Numbered from the stretch's first letter, positions 9,633 through 20,038 are shown. The stretch: DNA of 64,000 nt from an uncultured Bacteroidales bacterium (GCA_949282265.1 CASDOZ010000002.1:166631-230630), one strand, 5' to 3'. Translations and numbers: made by a program. The notes: generated by a model from the letters alone, not told the origin.

Positions 9633-11099
9633 CTATTTTGATGATTCTGATGATATTTTTTTACGACTTGTCAAACACAGTCCGGCAAAAGTAAGCATTC
9701 CATTTAGCATAAGCAATTCGTAGCCGAAAGCATAATTCCAACAAGTTTTAGTCAGTTGATTCAACACATAACATATCACGGGGGCAGCTACTGCTATGTA
9801 TGGAACCCATTTGTCATCGGTCTGCCACTTGGTCAACAGGCCGAAAGCATACATGCCCAACAAAGGCCCGTAAGTATATCCAACAAGGACAAATATGGCA
9901 TCAATTACACTAGTGTTGTTCAATGCCTTGAAAAGCATGATGATAGCAGCAAAAGCCACTGATATGCCTATATGAATCAGCATGCGGCTACGTCTGGCCC
10001 TGGCTTTGTCCGTTTCATCTATATGTAGAATATCCACAGCAAACGAAGTTGTCAAAGCGGCCAAAGCTGAGTCCGCACTTGAGAAAGCGGCCGCCACAAT
10101 GCCGATAGCAAACAATACCGACACCCAACCGCCTAAATGATTGATAGCGAGTTCTGGCAGTATGTCATCAGACATTTCCGGCAAAGGGATTTGCTGTTGC
10201 TGCGCATAAAGCAACAACAAGGCACCCAAAAACAAAAACAGCAAATTTACAGGAATAAACGAAAAGCCATACCAATACATGTTTTTCTGCGCATCTTTCA
10301 GATTCCTGCATGTCAGGTTTTTCTGCATCATATCCTGGTCGAGGCCGGTCATTACAATTACGATGAAAATGCCACTAAGAAACTGCTTGAAGAAATTCTG
10401 CTTGTCAAACCAGTCATCCAGCACAAAAATCCGGGCATAGCCATTCACCTGGATTGTTTCCAAGATTTGTCCCATAGGCATATCTATCTCCTTGAACGTA
10501 CTGATGATAATCAATATTAACGTGGCCAGCAAGCAAACCGTCTGCAAAGTATCTGTCCAAACTATAGTCTTGATTCCGCTCCTGAATGTATAGGCCCATA
10601 TCATGACAATAATGATGCATACCGTTGCCCAAAACGGCAAATTCCAATGGGAAGCCACAAAATACTGCAACATCAAAGCTACAATATACAAACGGACAGC
10701 CGCACCAATCAATTTGGATATAAAAAAGAACCACGCACCTGTTTTATGCGCACGCGAGCCAATCCGTCCTTCCAAATATGTGTATATCGTGGTCAGATGC
10801 AGCCTGTAATATAACGGGAGCAACACTTTGGCAATTACCAGATAACCAAAAAAGAAACCGAATACGGTCTGCATGTATGCAAAATCTATATCGCGGACCA
10901 TGCCGGGCACAGAAACAAAACTCACTCCTGACAAGGATGAACCGACCATACCGATAGCCACAATCCACCACGGCGACTGCCTGTTACCAAGAAAGAAAGC
11001 AGCATTGTCCGTTGCGCGATTCCGACCCGTAATAAACGAAATCAGCAACAACAAACTGAAATAACCTAAAATAATTGCCCCTATAACTACTACTGACAT
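9633..11099 (-). CDS. Sodium:solute symporter (SSS family), paralogue A
   Basis: A 488-residue membrane protein with about 13 membrane segments. It carries SSS-family features: [24 protein letters not shown] near residue 37, [18 protein letters not shown] around 135, and the [14 protein letters not shown] stretch in the middle. The family couples sugar, sialic acid, amino acid or similar uptake to sodium; the substrate here cannot be read. It is clearly related to the second SSS gene at 31947-33398. It heads the group with engB and the binding lipoprotein. Confidence 0.88.
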   Translation of the reverse strand: MSVVVIGAIILGYFSLLLLISFITGRNRATDNAAFFLGNRQSPWWIVAIGMVGSSLSGVSFVSVPGMVRDIDFAYMQTVFGFFFGYLVIAKVLLPLYYRLHLTTIYTYLEGRIGSRAHKTGAWFFFISKLIGAAVRLYIVALMLQYFVASHWNLPFWATVCIIIVMIWAYTFRSGIKTIVWTDTLQTVCLLATLILIIISTFKEIDMPMGQILETIQVNGYARIFVLDDWFDKQNFFKQFLSGIFIVIVMTGLDQDMMQKNLTCRNLKDAQKNMYWYGFSFIPVNLLFLFLGALLLLYAQQQQIPLPEMSDDILPELAINHLGGWVSVLFAIGIVAAAFSSADSALAALTTSFAVDILHIDETDKARARRSRMLIHIGISVAFAAIIMLFKALNNTSVIDAIFVLVGYTYGPLLGMYAFGLLTKWQTDDKWVPYIAVAAPVICYVLNQLTKTCWNYAFGYELLMLNGMLTFAGLCLTSRKKISSESSK

Positions 11100-11118
11100 G
11101 AATTACAAAAAAGAACTG

Positions 11119-11126
11119 CAAATATA
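11119..11126 (-). promoter_or_regulatory. -7 element upstream of symporter A
   Basis: On the minus strand TATATTTG (11126-11119), then CAG, 19 bases before the ATG at 11099. No TTTG is found at the right distance, so only the -7 box is supported. It lies just after the terminator of the pectin locus. Confidence 0.5.
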
Positions 11127-11133
11127 CACGAAA

Positions 11134-11163
11134 AAGCCGGAATATCATAAGACAAACCGGCTT
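11134..11163 (-). terminator. Rho-independent terminator of the pectin utilisation locus
   Basis: On the minus strand AAGCCGG (11163-11157) pairs with CCGGCTT (11140-11134) and is followed by TTT. It lies 22 bases after the stop of the last lyase gene and before the symporter promoter, so it marks the end of the susC-susD-lyase operon. Confidence 0.72.
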
Positions 11164-11185
11164 CCTGTTCAATCACATAACCCTT

Positions 11186-12604
11186 TTAATTCAATTTTGC
11201 ACCAGCATATTGCGCATTTGTTATTTGCTCTACAATACTGTTCAAGTATACTTCCAGATACGTATAACCATCTTCATTCAGGTCGTTTGCAGCTTTGCCC
11301 GGATAGTTTTGTTCCAGCCAGCCATCGGGAATTCCATCTTCATTGCTGTCAGCCGGCGGTTCTGCCGACTTATACTCCGGGAAACCGCCCACATCTTCCA
11401 CGCGGTCGATAATGCCGGCACGTCCTGTAACAGAGCCTTTGAAATGCGAACGCCCCGTAACAAGTTCCTGCGCCAATCGTTGATCAACCGCATCACGCGC
11501 ATACGATGCCCCACCGTATGCAGCAACGCTCATCAACACTGCTTCTGCGGAATGTTGCAAAATAGGCGTATATGCGAACGGTTCAGCCGAGTAACAATTC
11601 TTGCGTTTGACGCCTTCTTTCAACGACACATGCGACCAATCGTTACCTTTCGGGTTATCGGCTCCAAACACAAAGTTATCGGCAATATAATAAAAGCCAT
11701 GTCCGGGAGGAACACTGTCCGCCTTGTTCTTGTCCATATCCACCTGCGTGATACGTTCACGTTTGGAAGAAGCCGTACCCATTCCGGGCTTAAAATAATT
11801 GGCCACGATGTTGTAATGGCCTGCACTTTCTCCACCATAAGTGCTATTGTCTCCCCAATTGAAAACAACGTTGTTCCGGAAATCGACACGCTCCTCGGCA
11901 ATTGTCGTACGATATTTCAGTCCGGCACGTTTCCAACCGTTGAAACGCGGATTACGACTCAGATGATTGGCAATGAGGTTATGGTGAAAACTGGCATTTT
12001 CCCCACCCCAGATTCCGCCATAACCGTGTGCGCCTTTGGAGTGTCCTGAGTTACAAAGGCTCTCGGCAATGAAACACCATTGCATGGTGAAATCCTTGTT
12101 GTCATAAAACGAAGCGCACTCATCAACGCTCCAGCTCATGGAACAATGGTCAAGAATGATATTTTTTAATCTTCTGCCGTTAATGGCATCACTCTCCGCT
12201 TCCAAATCAGAATGTCCGGGACGGAAACGCATGTAACGCACAATAATATTGTCTGCACCCAACGTAACCTCATAATCGGCCACACAAATGCCATCGCCCG
12301 GTGCCGACTGACCTGCTATGGTCAAATCACCACTTTTAATGGAAAGCTTACGTTTCAGGTGTATGATTCCCGACACCTTGAACATAACCGTACGCGGATA
12401 TTTTTGGCTAACCGCCCAACGCAATGTACCCACATCGCTCGTTTCGCCATCTTCAAGCGACGTTACATACAACACTTTACCACCACGTCCGCCCGTCGTG
12501 TACATGCCACCACCATAAGCCCCTGGAAAAGCTGGTGTCTGGGCTAACAAACCAGTTCCTGCAAACAGGAACAATAATCCACATAAAATCAGATTCTTTT
12601 TCAT
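11186..12604 (-). CDS. Pectate lyase, polysaccharide lyase family 1 (Sec-secreted copy)
   Basis: A 472-residue enzyme with a Sec signal peptide (MKKNLILCGLLFLF, cleavage after LLAQ). The mature part starts FPGAYGGGMYTTGGRGG, the typical start of Bacteroidetes PL1 pectate lyases, which cut polygalacturonate by beta elimination. The parallel beta helix shows the PL1 stretch IILDHCSMSWSVDE, and HGYGGIWGG follows. Near the C-terminus DSNEDGIPDGW and NDLNEDGYTYLEVYLN look like calcium-binding loops. There is no lipobox, so it should be soluble in the periplasm. ATG 12604 is preferred to a TTG 24 bases upstream because it starts the signal peptide. It is last in the pectin locus and paralogous to the next gene. 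Confidence 0.9.
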   Translation of the reverse strand: MKKNLILCGLLFLFAGTGLLAQTPAFPGAYGGGMYTTGGRGGKVLYVTSLEDGETSDVGTLRWAVSQKYPRTVMFKVSGIIHLKRKLSIKSGDLTIAGQSAPGDGICVADYEVTLGADNIIVRYMRFRPGHSDLEAESDAINGRRLKNIILDHCSMSWSVDECASFYDNKDFTMQWCFIAESLCNSGHSKGAHGYGGIWGGENASFHHNLIANHLSRNPRFNGWKRAGLKYRTTIAEERVDFRNNVVFNWGDNSTYGGESAGHYNIVANYFKPGMGTASSKRERITQVDMDKNKADSVPPGHGFYYIADNFVFGADNPKGNDWSHVSLKEGVKRKNCYSAEPFAYTPILQHSAEAVLMSVAAYGGASYARDAVDQRLAQELVTGRSHFKGSVTGRAGIIDRVEDVGGFPEYKSAEPPADSNEDGIPDGWLEQNYPGKAANDLNEDGYTYLEVYLNSIVEQITNAQYAGAKLN

Positions 12605-12629
12605 TATTGCTATTTTATTGTTTTCCAAA

Positions 12630-14096
12630 TCAATACAAATGCTCGACCAGACTATTCAGATAGACTTCCAGATTCGAATAAGGCGGTTGCAGCGTCTGAG
12701 CCTTAGCATCTGAAGAAGAAAGTTTGTCCAGACCAAAAGCATCTTCCCAATCATCCGGAATGCCATCCAAATCGCTGTCTTTCGGCAACTCTGCCGTTAC
12801 ATACTCATCCCAGCCTCCTACATCGGCCTGACTGTCAATAATACCGTTTGTACTACCATTGCTGCCCGTATAAGTGTAAGTACAATTTCTAACCTCATTC
12901 ACAATACGCTTGTCTGTTTCATCACGTGCCAAAGAAGCTCCGGCATAAGCCAAAACGGTTTCATAGGCTTCGGCCGCCGTTTCCGTCACAGCATAAGATG
13001 TTATGTCAAAAACCTCCGATGACTTAATCTGTTCCATTGAAAAAGGACTTACCGCATTACGGGTATCCGGTTGTATGCCACCATTCCAATTATCGGCCGT
13101 AATATTATCATATCCCTCCATAATATTCCCCGAAACATAAAACATGCCCCAGACCCCTTTGGGTTGCTCATTGGAACCGTCATCGGCATTCGGTGCAAAG
13201 ATACGGTAACAAACTTCATTATTGCGGGCTTTGGTTGCCGGACCGGGTTTATAATAATTGTTAATCATATTATAACTGCCTCCTTCACCGGCATATCCGC
13301 CCAAACCGGCCCAGTTATAAATGACATTGTTCCGGAAATCGACCTTTTCCAACTCAGGCGCATTCGTATAGCGGCTCCCACAGAAACGGGGAGTTCGACT
13401 GTCATGATGCGCCAACAGATTGTGATGATAGCTCACCGTCTGGCCTCCCCAAATGCCACCATAGCCATGCGAGCCTTTGTTATGCACCGAGTTACGCAGG
13501 CTTTCTGAAATCAGGCAATACTGCATGGTAAAATTTTCGTTGCCATAACACGAGGCACACTCATCCGTTCCCCAACTCATGGAACAATGGTCTATGATAA
13601 TATTTTTACGGTTTATGCAAGTCAAGGCATCGCCCTCTACTTTATTTTCATCACCCATCCGGAAACGCATGAAACGGATGATGACATTGTCCGCTTCTAT
13701 CATTACGGGATAACCGGCAATACAAATTCCATCGCCGGGAGCAGTCTGTCCGGCAATTGTAAGATTTCCGTATCGTATGCGCAAAGTTGTGTTAAGATTT
13801 ATCACTCCACTAACACGAAACACTATAACGCGCGTAGCATTTTGACTAAGTGCATATCGCAATGTTCCAGCATCATTATTATCTTCAAGGGATGTTACAT
13901 AATAAACGCTACCACCTCGTCCACCGGTAGTTTGTATTCCTGCACCGTCACCATAATGCAACGTTGTTATGAGCGGTGCAATACTATCTGCTGAAATTGC
14001 ATCACCTTCTACTTCAGAAATTTCAGGCTGGTTACAACTTACAAACAAGAGAGTCGACAAGAAGAAGTATAACAAAAAGATAATTCTCATTTTCAT
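12630..14096 (-). CDS. Pectate lyase, polysaccharide lyase family 1 (lipoprotein copy)
   Basis: A 488-residue PL1 enzyme paralogous to the downstream lyase. The N-terminus MKMRIIFLLYFFLSTLLF ends in the lipobox FVSC, and acidic residues follow the Cys (NQPEISEVEGD), so it is probably anchored in the outer membrane and perhaps exposed on the surface. It shares TTGGRGG, TIAGQTAPGDGICIAGYP, IIIDHCSMSWGTDE and HGYGGIWGGQ with its paralogue, and ends with the calcium-loop-like KDSDLDGIPDDWED. The start at 14096 follows a hairpin (14118-14148) that separates it from susD. Its likely role is the first cut of pectin outside the cell. Confidence 0.9.
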   Translation of the reverse strand: MKMRIIFLLYFFLSTLLFVSCNQPEISEVEGDAISADSIAPLITTLHYGDGAGIQTTGGRGGSVYYVTSLEDNNDAGTLRYALSQNATRVIVFRVSGVINLNTTLRIRYGNLTIAGQTAPGDGICIAGYPVMIEADNVIIRFMRFRMGDENKVEGDALTCINRKNIIIDHCSMSWGTDECASCYGNENFTMQYCLISESLRNSVHNKGSHGYGGIWGGQTVSYHHNLLAHHDSRTPRFCGSRYTNAPELEKVDFRNNVIYNWAGLGGYAGEGGSYNMINNYYKPGPATKARNNEVCYRIFAPNADDGSNEQPKGVWGMFYVSGNIMEGYDNITADNWNGGIQPDTRNAVSPFSMEQIKSSEVFDITSYAVTETAAEAYETVLAYAGASLARDETDKRIVNEVRNCTYTYTGSNGSTNGIIDSQADVGGWDEYVTAELPKDSDLDGIPDDWEDAFGLDKLSSSDAKAQTLQPPYSNLEVYLNSLVEHLY

Positions 14097-14117
14097 GCCT
14101 ATTACATAAAAAGACAC

Positions 14118-14148
14118 ACAAAGCACCTCGATATTTGAAGTGCTTTGT
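14118..14148 (-). promoter_or_regulatory. Intercistronic hairpin between susD and the lyase genes
   Basis: ACAAAGCAC (14118-14126) and GTGCTTTGT (14140-14148) form a perfect 9-bp stem with a 13-base loop. It lies between the susD stop (14174) and the lyase start (14096). There is no clear T tract on the minus strand. It may stabilise the 3' end of the susCD message or attenuate read-through into the lyases. Confidence 0.55.
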
Positions 14149-14173
14149 ATCTAACTTTATTTACCTTATGAAA

Positions 14174-16171
14174 TCATTGACCATACCCATAATCATTCCA
14201 CAGGGTACCATTACTAGTTCCTACATTAATACGATAAATCGGCCAATAATGGCGGCTGTCAAGTAGATCTTCCGAATAATAAAGATAATAATCGTTTGGA
14301 TTCAAGTGGCGTATATTATCACTTGAGCTATAAAAGATATTTTTTGCGACCCAACCGTTATCGCTGTTAAACCATTCGGGGCGAGAATTTTCTCCGATAT
14401 TCAATCCCCATATACTATCCATAAGATATACGTTTTGTGTAGCACCCGTATGGCGATAGTCATCCGGAGTATCAGCCAAACGATATTTAAACCAAATGGA
14501 ATCACTCGTTTGCGCATAAATACCTTCATGATTGTTCAATGCCGCTATGTCAGCCATGGTTTTCACTAAATTGTGTTTCAGTAACCCCCAACGCATCAGG
14601 TCATATTTGCGTATGTATTCACCACACAACTCAAATGCTCTTTCATTTATGATATTTTCTATATTAAGTGTTTTTGAAGCAAGTCCTGCACGCGCACGTA
14701 CTTTGTCATAAGCAGCCTGAGGTGTCAGGTTGCAGGGAGTTGCAGAAGTAATATTCCCACTCGTAGAGACCACACCAGTATTGATATCTGTTGTAATAGG
14801 GCCAAGGCTGGCTTCTGCATACATCAGCAACACATCGCCATAACGAATAATCGGATAATCGATTCCATCATCATTTGCACCGCTATTATAATCACGCGAC
14901 ATCCATTCTATACGATATTTCCCTAAATAGTAGCTTGCTACATTTTGATGTCGTTGCCACAAACGCTCTACACCATTCTCGCTTCCAGGAAATACCGTTA
15001 AACGGGTAGAGTCATTGGAATAGCTGCCCGATGCATCATCGTTATACCAGCGATATGGCAACACGGTTACATCCTTCCGAAGATCACCATCTTCAAAAGC
15101 ATAGACAAAAGTAGGCACGATGCTTTGAGCCGCATTGGTGGAACCACTTACATAATGTTTGAGTACGCCATCCAGGTTTGCGTCAGAGACGGATGATGTG
15201 TTATAATTCAAAAACTGACCGCGCCCATTGGCCACAAAGTCAATAACCCAAATGTATTCTGTTTGTGAATAATCAGTCACTTCGGAGCAGATGTCCTTGA
15301 AGACTTCTGCAAACGTATCTTGAAATTTGTTATCTTCCTGATTGATTATTTGTGCGCAGGCATCCATGGCTTCTGCATAAAGTTCCTGACGCAGGGTTTC
15401 ATCTTTTACATTCAACTGCACACCATAGGGCGCGTTTCCGCTCGGATCCATATAATCTGGACGCAACGCATATCCAGCATACATCAAATCCATCCTGGCC
15501 AACAGCGCTAATGCCGCAGCTTTACTCGGACGTCCCACATAGTTTGTCGCATAACCAGGACATGCTGCCGACCAGGGCATCAACTTCGCCGCACGCTTTA
15601 AATCGGCACGTAGCTGTTCATAAATAATATTACGATCATTTTTTGCTATGTTCACTCCATCCGGATTTTTTGACAAAGATTCAAAACGTGGCGGCAGATC
15701 CCCCCAGAATTTGACCATTTCAAGATAAACAAATGAGCGCAGGAACAAGGCCTCGCCAAGGAAGTAAGCATATTCCGTATTAGTCGTATCCCCGTATTCA
15801 CGGATACCCTCAATAACATCATTGGCACGTTCAATAGCCGTGTTCAGATACCCCCAAGGATCTTTTCCACCATCACGCGAAAGATTTCCGGTAAGCTGGT
15901 AATTATATGTGTAATATTCCGTATCAGACCCTTTGTTGTTGTACTCGATATCAGTGTTCAAGCCTTGATATCCACATGACAAACGGTTGCGGTATGAACG
16001 ATCCTGACCAAATTGATCATAAATACCGGCAATGGCTTGCTCTGTACGCGTAAGATTACTGAACACGTCTTCTTTACCTAAGGTGCTTGGTGAATCTGTT
16101 TCGAAGAAATCAGCACATGACGAGAACGACAGGATTCCCATCAAGACTATCACTATCCTATTTTTTTTCAT
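14174..16171 (-). CDS. susD: SusD/RagB-family outer membrane glycan-binding lipoprotein
   Basis: A 665-residue lipoprotein (MKKNRIVIVLMGILSF, lipobox FSSC, then ADFFETDSPS). SusD proteins sit as a lid on the SusC barrel and bind oligosaccharides at the surface. Typical are the early ADFFETDSPSTLGKEDVFSN, the TPR-like helices with LRSFVYLEMVKFWGDLPP, the segment RYGDVLLMYAEA, and the C-terminal NERAFELCGEYIRKYDLMRWG. An ATG four codons upstream (16183) is possible; 16171 starts the signal peptide directly. It follows susC by 31 bases. With two pectate lyases downstream the ligand is probably an oligogalacturonide. Confidence 0.92.
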   Translation of the reverse strand: MKKNRIVIVLMGILSFSSCADFFETDSPSTLGKEDVFSNLTRTEQAIAGIYDQFGQDRSYRNRLSCGYQGLNTDIEYNNKGSDTEYYTYNYQLTGNLSRDGGKDPWGYLNTAIERANDVIEGIREYGDTTNTEYAYFLGEALFLRSFVYLEMVKFWGDLPPRFESLSKNPDGVNIAKNDRNIIYEQLRADLKRAAKLMPWSAACPGYATNYVGRPSKAAALALLARMDLMYAGYALRPDYMDPSGNAPYGVQLNVKDETLRQELYAEAMDACAQIINQEDNKFQDTFAEVFKDICSEVTDYSQTEYIWVIDFVANGRGQFLNYNTSSVSDANLDGVLKHYVSGSTNAAQSIVPTFVYAFEDGDLRKDVTVLPYRWYNDDASGSYSNDSTRLTVFPGSENGVERLWQRHQNVASYYLGKYRIEWMSRDYNSGANDDGIDYPIIRYGDVLLMYAEASLGPITTDINTGVVSTSGNITSATPCNLTPQAAYDKVRARAGLASKTLNIENIINERAFELCGEYIRKYDLMRWGLLKHNLVKTMADIAALNNHEGIYAQTSDSIWFKYRLADTPDDYRHTGATQNVYLMDSIWGLNIGENSRPEWFNSDNGWVAKNIFYSSSDNIRHLNPNDYYLYYSEDLLDSRHYWPIYRINVGTSNGTLWNDYGYGQ

Positions 16172-16202
16172 ATTGATTAACATTATTGCTTAATTCATTT
16201 TG

Positions 16203-19200
16203 TTAAAAAGACAAATTGAGTCCCACATTAAATCCACGAGTTTTGGGATATGCAGACCAGTCAACGCCAATAGCCAACGGATTTTGGCTTGAACGTGTGT
16301 CGACTTCTGGGTCTGCGCCAGAATAGTTGGTCAGACAAAAGAGATTCGAAGCTTGAAAATAAACGCGTAATCGTGAAATATGAGCTTTTTCAATCCATTT
16401 GTCAGGCAATGTATAGCCAACTGTCAAATTCGCCAGTCGTAAAAAAGATGCATCTTCCACATATTGGTCTGTTAGAGCCAAGTCTGTTAGCACCGGATTG
16501 GCAGAAGTAGCACCGGAATTCGATTCATTCAAGGCCGCTGCCATTGCCGTATATGCATCGCCTGACAAAATGCCGTTAACGGCATTTGAGGCATAGGAAG
16601 CCGGAATATAATCACCGTTTTCAGTAAAAAGCGAGTAACGGTTTCCATAAGCTACGGACTGCAATTTGTTTTGCAATTTAGAGCTATTATACATGGTAGT
16701 GAAATCCAGAGCAGTCAAGTTAACCACATCATTCCCATAAGAATATGTGAAGTTGGCTCCAAAATCAATTTGTCCCCATGAGTTTCCTCCAACATATGCC
16801 GATAGGCTGAAGCCTCCTGAAAAGTCGGGCATTGTATTGCCTATCACCATGCAATCATCGCCGGATATTCCTTCTACACCATCAGTATCAACTATTTTAG
16901 GCATACCTGGACGAGCCCCATTAGTACTTAACGGGGTTTCTACCACATTACCATTTTCATCTAGCCATTGTCCTGTGCGTGTATTATAACTACTGAAATC
17001 TTCTGCCGTATACCAACCATCCGTTTTATAGCCATACACCTGGCCAATGGGCGCTCCTTCTGTTACCAGAAATTCATAACTGTTCTCATAATTGGCCGAG
17101 AAACAGCTGGAAGTAATGGCAATGCTTTTCATACCGCCAAGGTCAACCACTTTATTGCGGTTTATACTAACATTGGCATCAATGGTCAAACCATATGAAA
17201 GGCGTTTGCTATTATGGTCAAGGGCTATGCCGCGAATTGAAAAATCAATACCCCGATTCTCTGTCGACCCCACATTGCGATATTGATAATTATACCCGCC
17301 CGCCGGCAGATTGAATAGCAATATCAAATCACGGGTATTGTTCAAATAAAGATCAATCGCACCAGAAAGGCGTTCATTGAAGAAGCCGTAATCCAAACCG
17401 AGGTCACGCGTAATAGTGGTTTCCCATTTCAAATCAGGATTGGCACAAATTTTATCACTTCCTCCCGAAGTAAGAATAGTAGTTGTGCCTCCGCCAAAAG
17501 CACCCGTATAAGATGTAGTACTTGATGCATAATTGAAATCCAGATAACCCAAATCAACATTATTGTTACCTGCTGTACCGTATGAGAATCTCCATTTCAG
17601 ATTAGACAACCAATCACCAGCTCCTTTCATCCAAGATTCATCACTCATCCGCCATGCAGCAGCTACGGATGGGAAATATCCCCATTGATTCCCCTGCGAG
17701 AAACGCGTCGAAGCATCTGCACGCATTGTTGCCGTCAGATAGTAACGCCCCATGTAGTCATAATTAGCCCTACCGAAAAACGATAACATATTATCATTGG
17801 CCGCAATGGAATTAGAATAATCAAATGCAATAGCCTGATTCAAATAATTGAAGATATCTTCGCCCGTATATGTGGTTTCATAACCATAGCCATAAAATAT
17901 CTTGTCTTCACCATGATTTACTATAGTTTCTTCACCGACCAGAAGGCTGAAATTGTGTCCGTCTCCCCACTCATCTTTGTATTCGAAAGTATTGGAATTT
18001 CGTAATCGGGTGTCTATCTCATCTCTGACGATGACGTTTCCCATACCCATTGCACCAGATTCGTTAGATCCAGTTACACTGGCAATAAAGGCTGGAGCCG
18101 GATTCGAACGGGAATAATAAGAGGTCGGACCATAATAGCGGTCACGGTTCTGATAGCGTCCCTCATACCCCACCTCGGTACGTAAAGTGAACTTCTTAGC
18201 AAACTTCCATGATGCATAACCATTTAACGTATATTTCTCATCCGATTTTGTTTGCCAATTATGATTTATTGTGGTAATCGGATCAAAAAGCGAACCATAT
18301 GATTCATAATCATCAATATTGTTATCATCACGCGACAATAAATTAACAGGCGTATATGCCACTGCATTACGCACACGCGACTGTGTTTTTGAGCCAGAAT
18401 CTTCAGATGTATTTGAGCCTGCACCAAGAATTCTCGTATTAGTATAACGAGCTGTAACACCTATCGTCAGATCTTTAATCGGCTTAAACTTTCCCTTAAA
18501 TGAAATATTGTCACGCACGTAATCTGAGGCATACATAATTGCATCATCATCTATGCGGTTATAGCTAAGATTAAAATTTGCATTTTTGTTACCACCTGAA
18601 ATTGAAACACTATGGTTGGAATTAAAACCTTGATGATTATAATTATTGTCCATACCATCCAGCGCATCCCCTTGCGCCTCATTGAGTCTTTCTCCCCACG
18701 TTGGCCCAAAAGTAGCCCTTTGCCAATCTGTCGCGGGAGCATTTCCCCAATAATCAAGCAACTCCGATATCGGAGTCTGATAGCTTGAGCTAGAACCATT
18801 ATCAATATAATATTGGTCAAAATATTTCGAGAAACTACTAGCTATACCAGCAGCGCGACCATTTGAATTAAGATAAGCATACTCATATTGCAACAAGGTA
18901 TAATCACGCGAATCCATCATTTCATATTTATTCGCCATACGCTTCCAACCGACGTATCCATTGTAGTCCACTGTGATTGTATTCTTTTCACCGGTCGTAC
19001 TAGCATCTTTTGTTGTAATTATAATTACACCGTTCGCACCTTGTGCGCCATATATGGCCGTAGCCGCAGCATCTTTCAAAACGTCTATGCTCTGGATATC
19101 CGTAGGAGGGATATCACTGATACTACTTACAGGGAAGCCATCTACGATATATAACGGTTCATTGCTTTGTGTCAATGATGTTCCTCCACGTACACGGATT

Positions 19201-19709
19201 TTAATGTCAGCATCCGGAGAACCTTCGGTTGTCGTAACCTGCACACCGGCCATTTTACCTTGAATGGCTTCCGCCGCACTGGTTACCGGAATGTCTTTCA
19301 ACTGTTCTGCACTTACCGATGCAACCGAAGTTACCAAATCACGCTTTTTCGTTGTCCCGTAACCGGTAACAACCACTTCATCTATCAACTGGTTGTCCTC
19401 TTGCATGATTACATTTATCACACTGCCGCTAATAGCGACTTCTTCTGTCCGCATTCCCATAAAGGAAAAAACCAATGTTTTCGCATCGGCCGGCACATCC
19501 AAAGTATAATGCCCATCATAGTCCGTCACGGTTCCTATCGTCGTACCTTTTACAACAACAGAAGCCGCAATCACGGTTTCCCCGGTCGCATCCAGCACCG
19601 TACCGCTTATCGTCTTGGTCTGGGCATGAATGCCCACACAAAAAAGCATAAGCAGACATGCCAAAAAGCCCGCTTTCAGCACGATAACATCTCGCTTGTT
19701 CTTTTTCAT
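16203..19709 (-). CDS. susC: SusC/RagA-family TonB-dependent receptor
   Basis: A 1168-residue outer membrane transporter. A signal peptide (MKKNKRDVIVLKAGF to GIHAQ) precedes a carboxypeptidase-regulatory-like domain (about 33-115, ISGTVLDATGETVIAASVVVKG). Then come the region VVVTGYGTTKKRD, a plug domain with LKDIPVTSAAEAIQGKMAGV and PLYIVDGFPV, and a beta barrel ending in GFNVGLNLSF, with the terminal Phe needed for barrel assembly. It imports oligosaccharides using TonB energy together with SusD. It is the first gene of the pectin locus; no sigma/anti-sigma pair or hybrid sensor sits next to it. Confidence 0.93.
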   Translation of the reverse strand: MKKNKRDVIVLKAGFLACLLMLFCVGIHAQTKTISGTVLDATGETVIAASVVVKGTTIGTVTDYDGHYTLDVPADAKTLVFSFMGMRTEEVAISGSVINVIMQEDNQLIDEVVVTGYGTTKKRDLVTSVASVSAEQLKDIPVTSAAEAIQGKMAGVQVTTTEGSPDADIKIRVRGGTSLTQSNEPLYIVDGFPVSSISDIPPTDIQSIDVLKDAAATAIYGAQGANGVIIITTKDASTTGEKNTITVDYNGYVGWKRMANKYEMMDSRDYTLLQYEYAYLNSNGRAAGIASSFSKYFDQYYIDNGSSSSYQTPISELLDYWGNAPATDWQRATFGPTWGERLNEAQGDALDGMDNNYNHQGFNSNHSVSISGGNKNANFNLSYNRIDDDAIMYASDYVRDNISFKGKFKPIKDLTIGVTARYTNTRILGAGSNTSEDSGSKTQSRVRNAVAYTPVNLLSRDDNNIDDYESYGSLFDPITTINHNWQTKSDEKYTLNGYASWKFAKKFTLRTEVGYEGRYQNRDRYYGPTSYYSRSNPAPAFIASVTGSNESGAMGMGNVIVRDEIDTRLRNSNTFEYKDEWGDGHNFSLLVGEETIVNHGEDKIFYGYGYETTYTGEDIFNYLNQAIAFDYSNSIAANDNMLSFFGRANYDYMGRYYLTATMRADASTRFSQGNQWGYFPSVAAAWRMSDESWMKGAGDWLSNLKWRFSYGTAGNNNVDLGYLDFNYASSTTSYTGAFGGGTTTILTSGGSDKICANPDLKWETTITRDLGLDYGFFNERLSGAIDLYLNNTRDLILLFNLPAGGYNYQYRNVGSTENRGIDFSIRGIALDHNSKRLSYGLTIDANVSINRNKVVDLGGMKSIAITSSCFSANYENSYEFLVTEGAPIGQVYGYKTDGWYTAEDFSSYNTRTGQWLDENGNVVETPLSTNGARPGMPKIVDTDGVEGISGDDCMVIGNTMPDFSGGFSLSAYVGGNSWGQIDFGANFTYSYGNDVVNLTALDFTTMYNSSKLQNKLQSVAYGNRYSLFTENGDYIPASYASNAVNGILSGDAYTAMAAALNESNSGATSANPVLTDLALTDQYVEDASFLRLANLTVGYTLPDKWIEKAHISRLRVYFQASNLFCLTNYSGADPEVDTRSSQNPLAIGVDWSAYPKTRGFNVGLNLSF

Positions 19710-20038
19710 TTTTGTCTATTTAAAATTAAGTAAAGAAAATGATTGGTTTCACAAAAATCCACAGTGCGGCAACACTCGAATTTTATATTGCAAAATTAGA
19801 ATGGGAGGCGGGGGTACCATGTGCAAAATATGACGTTTATGGGATAAAATTTGACGACCTCAAATGGAGTTTCGACTATTGAAACGCAATAAGACCAACT
19901 GCAACGACACACGGGTATGACATTCTGAAAGATTTGCATAGTTTTTCCGCATTTTGATTTTTTTATTCACTTTTTTCTCTATCTTTGCGGGAAGCAATTC
20001 ATTGCCAACGCATTTTCAAACTTAAATTCCATGACATT
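19710..20038. other. Divergent regulatory region between susC and the DUF4301 gene
   Basis: A 329-base gap without a gene. On the minus strand TAATTTTG (19798-19791) matches the -7 consensus about 80 bases before susC, with a TTTG 25 bases further up (19827-19824), a longer spacer than usual. On the plus strand TATCTTTG (19980-19987) precedes the DUF4301 gene. No long repeat or riboswitch-like fold was seen. Confidence 0.55.
19980..19987 (+). promoter_or_regulatory. -7 element upstream of the DUF4301 gene
   Basis: TATCTTTG followed by CGGG. The predicted start near 19993 leaves a leader of about 45 bases before ATG 20039 and rules out an in-frame start at 19985. A TTTG at 19953-19956 has a 23-base spacer, so the -33 box is uncertain. 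Confidence 0.6.

Noticed and set aside
11210-12049. Long open frame of 279 codons on the plus strand
   Set aside because: It is the complement of a well-supported pectate lyase gene and has no recognisable domain. Similar antisense frames in era and the M13 peptidase gene were rejected for the same reason.
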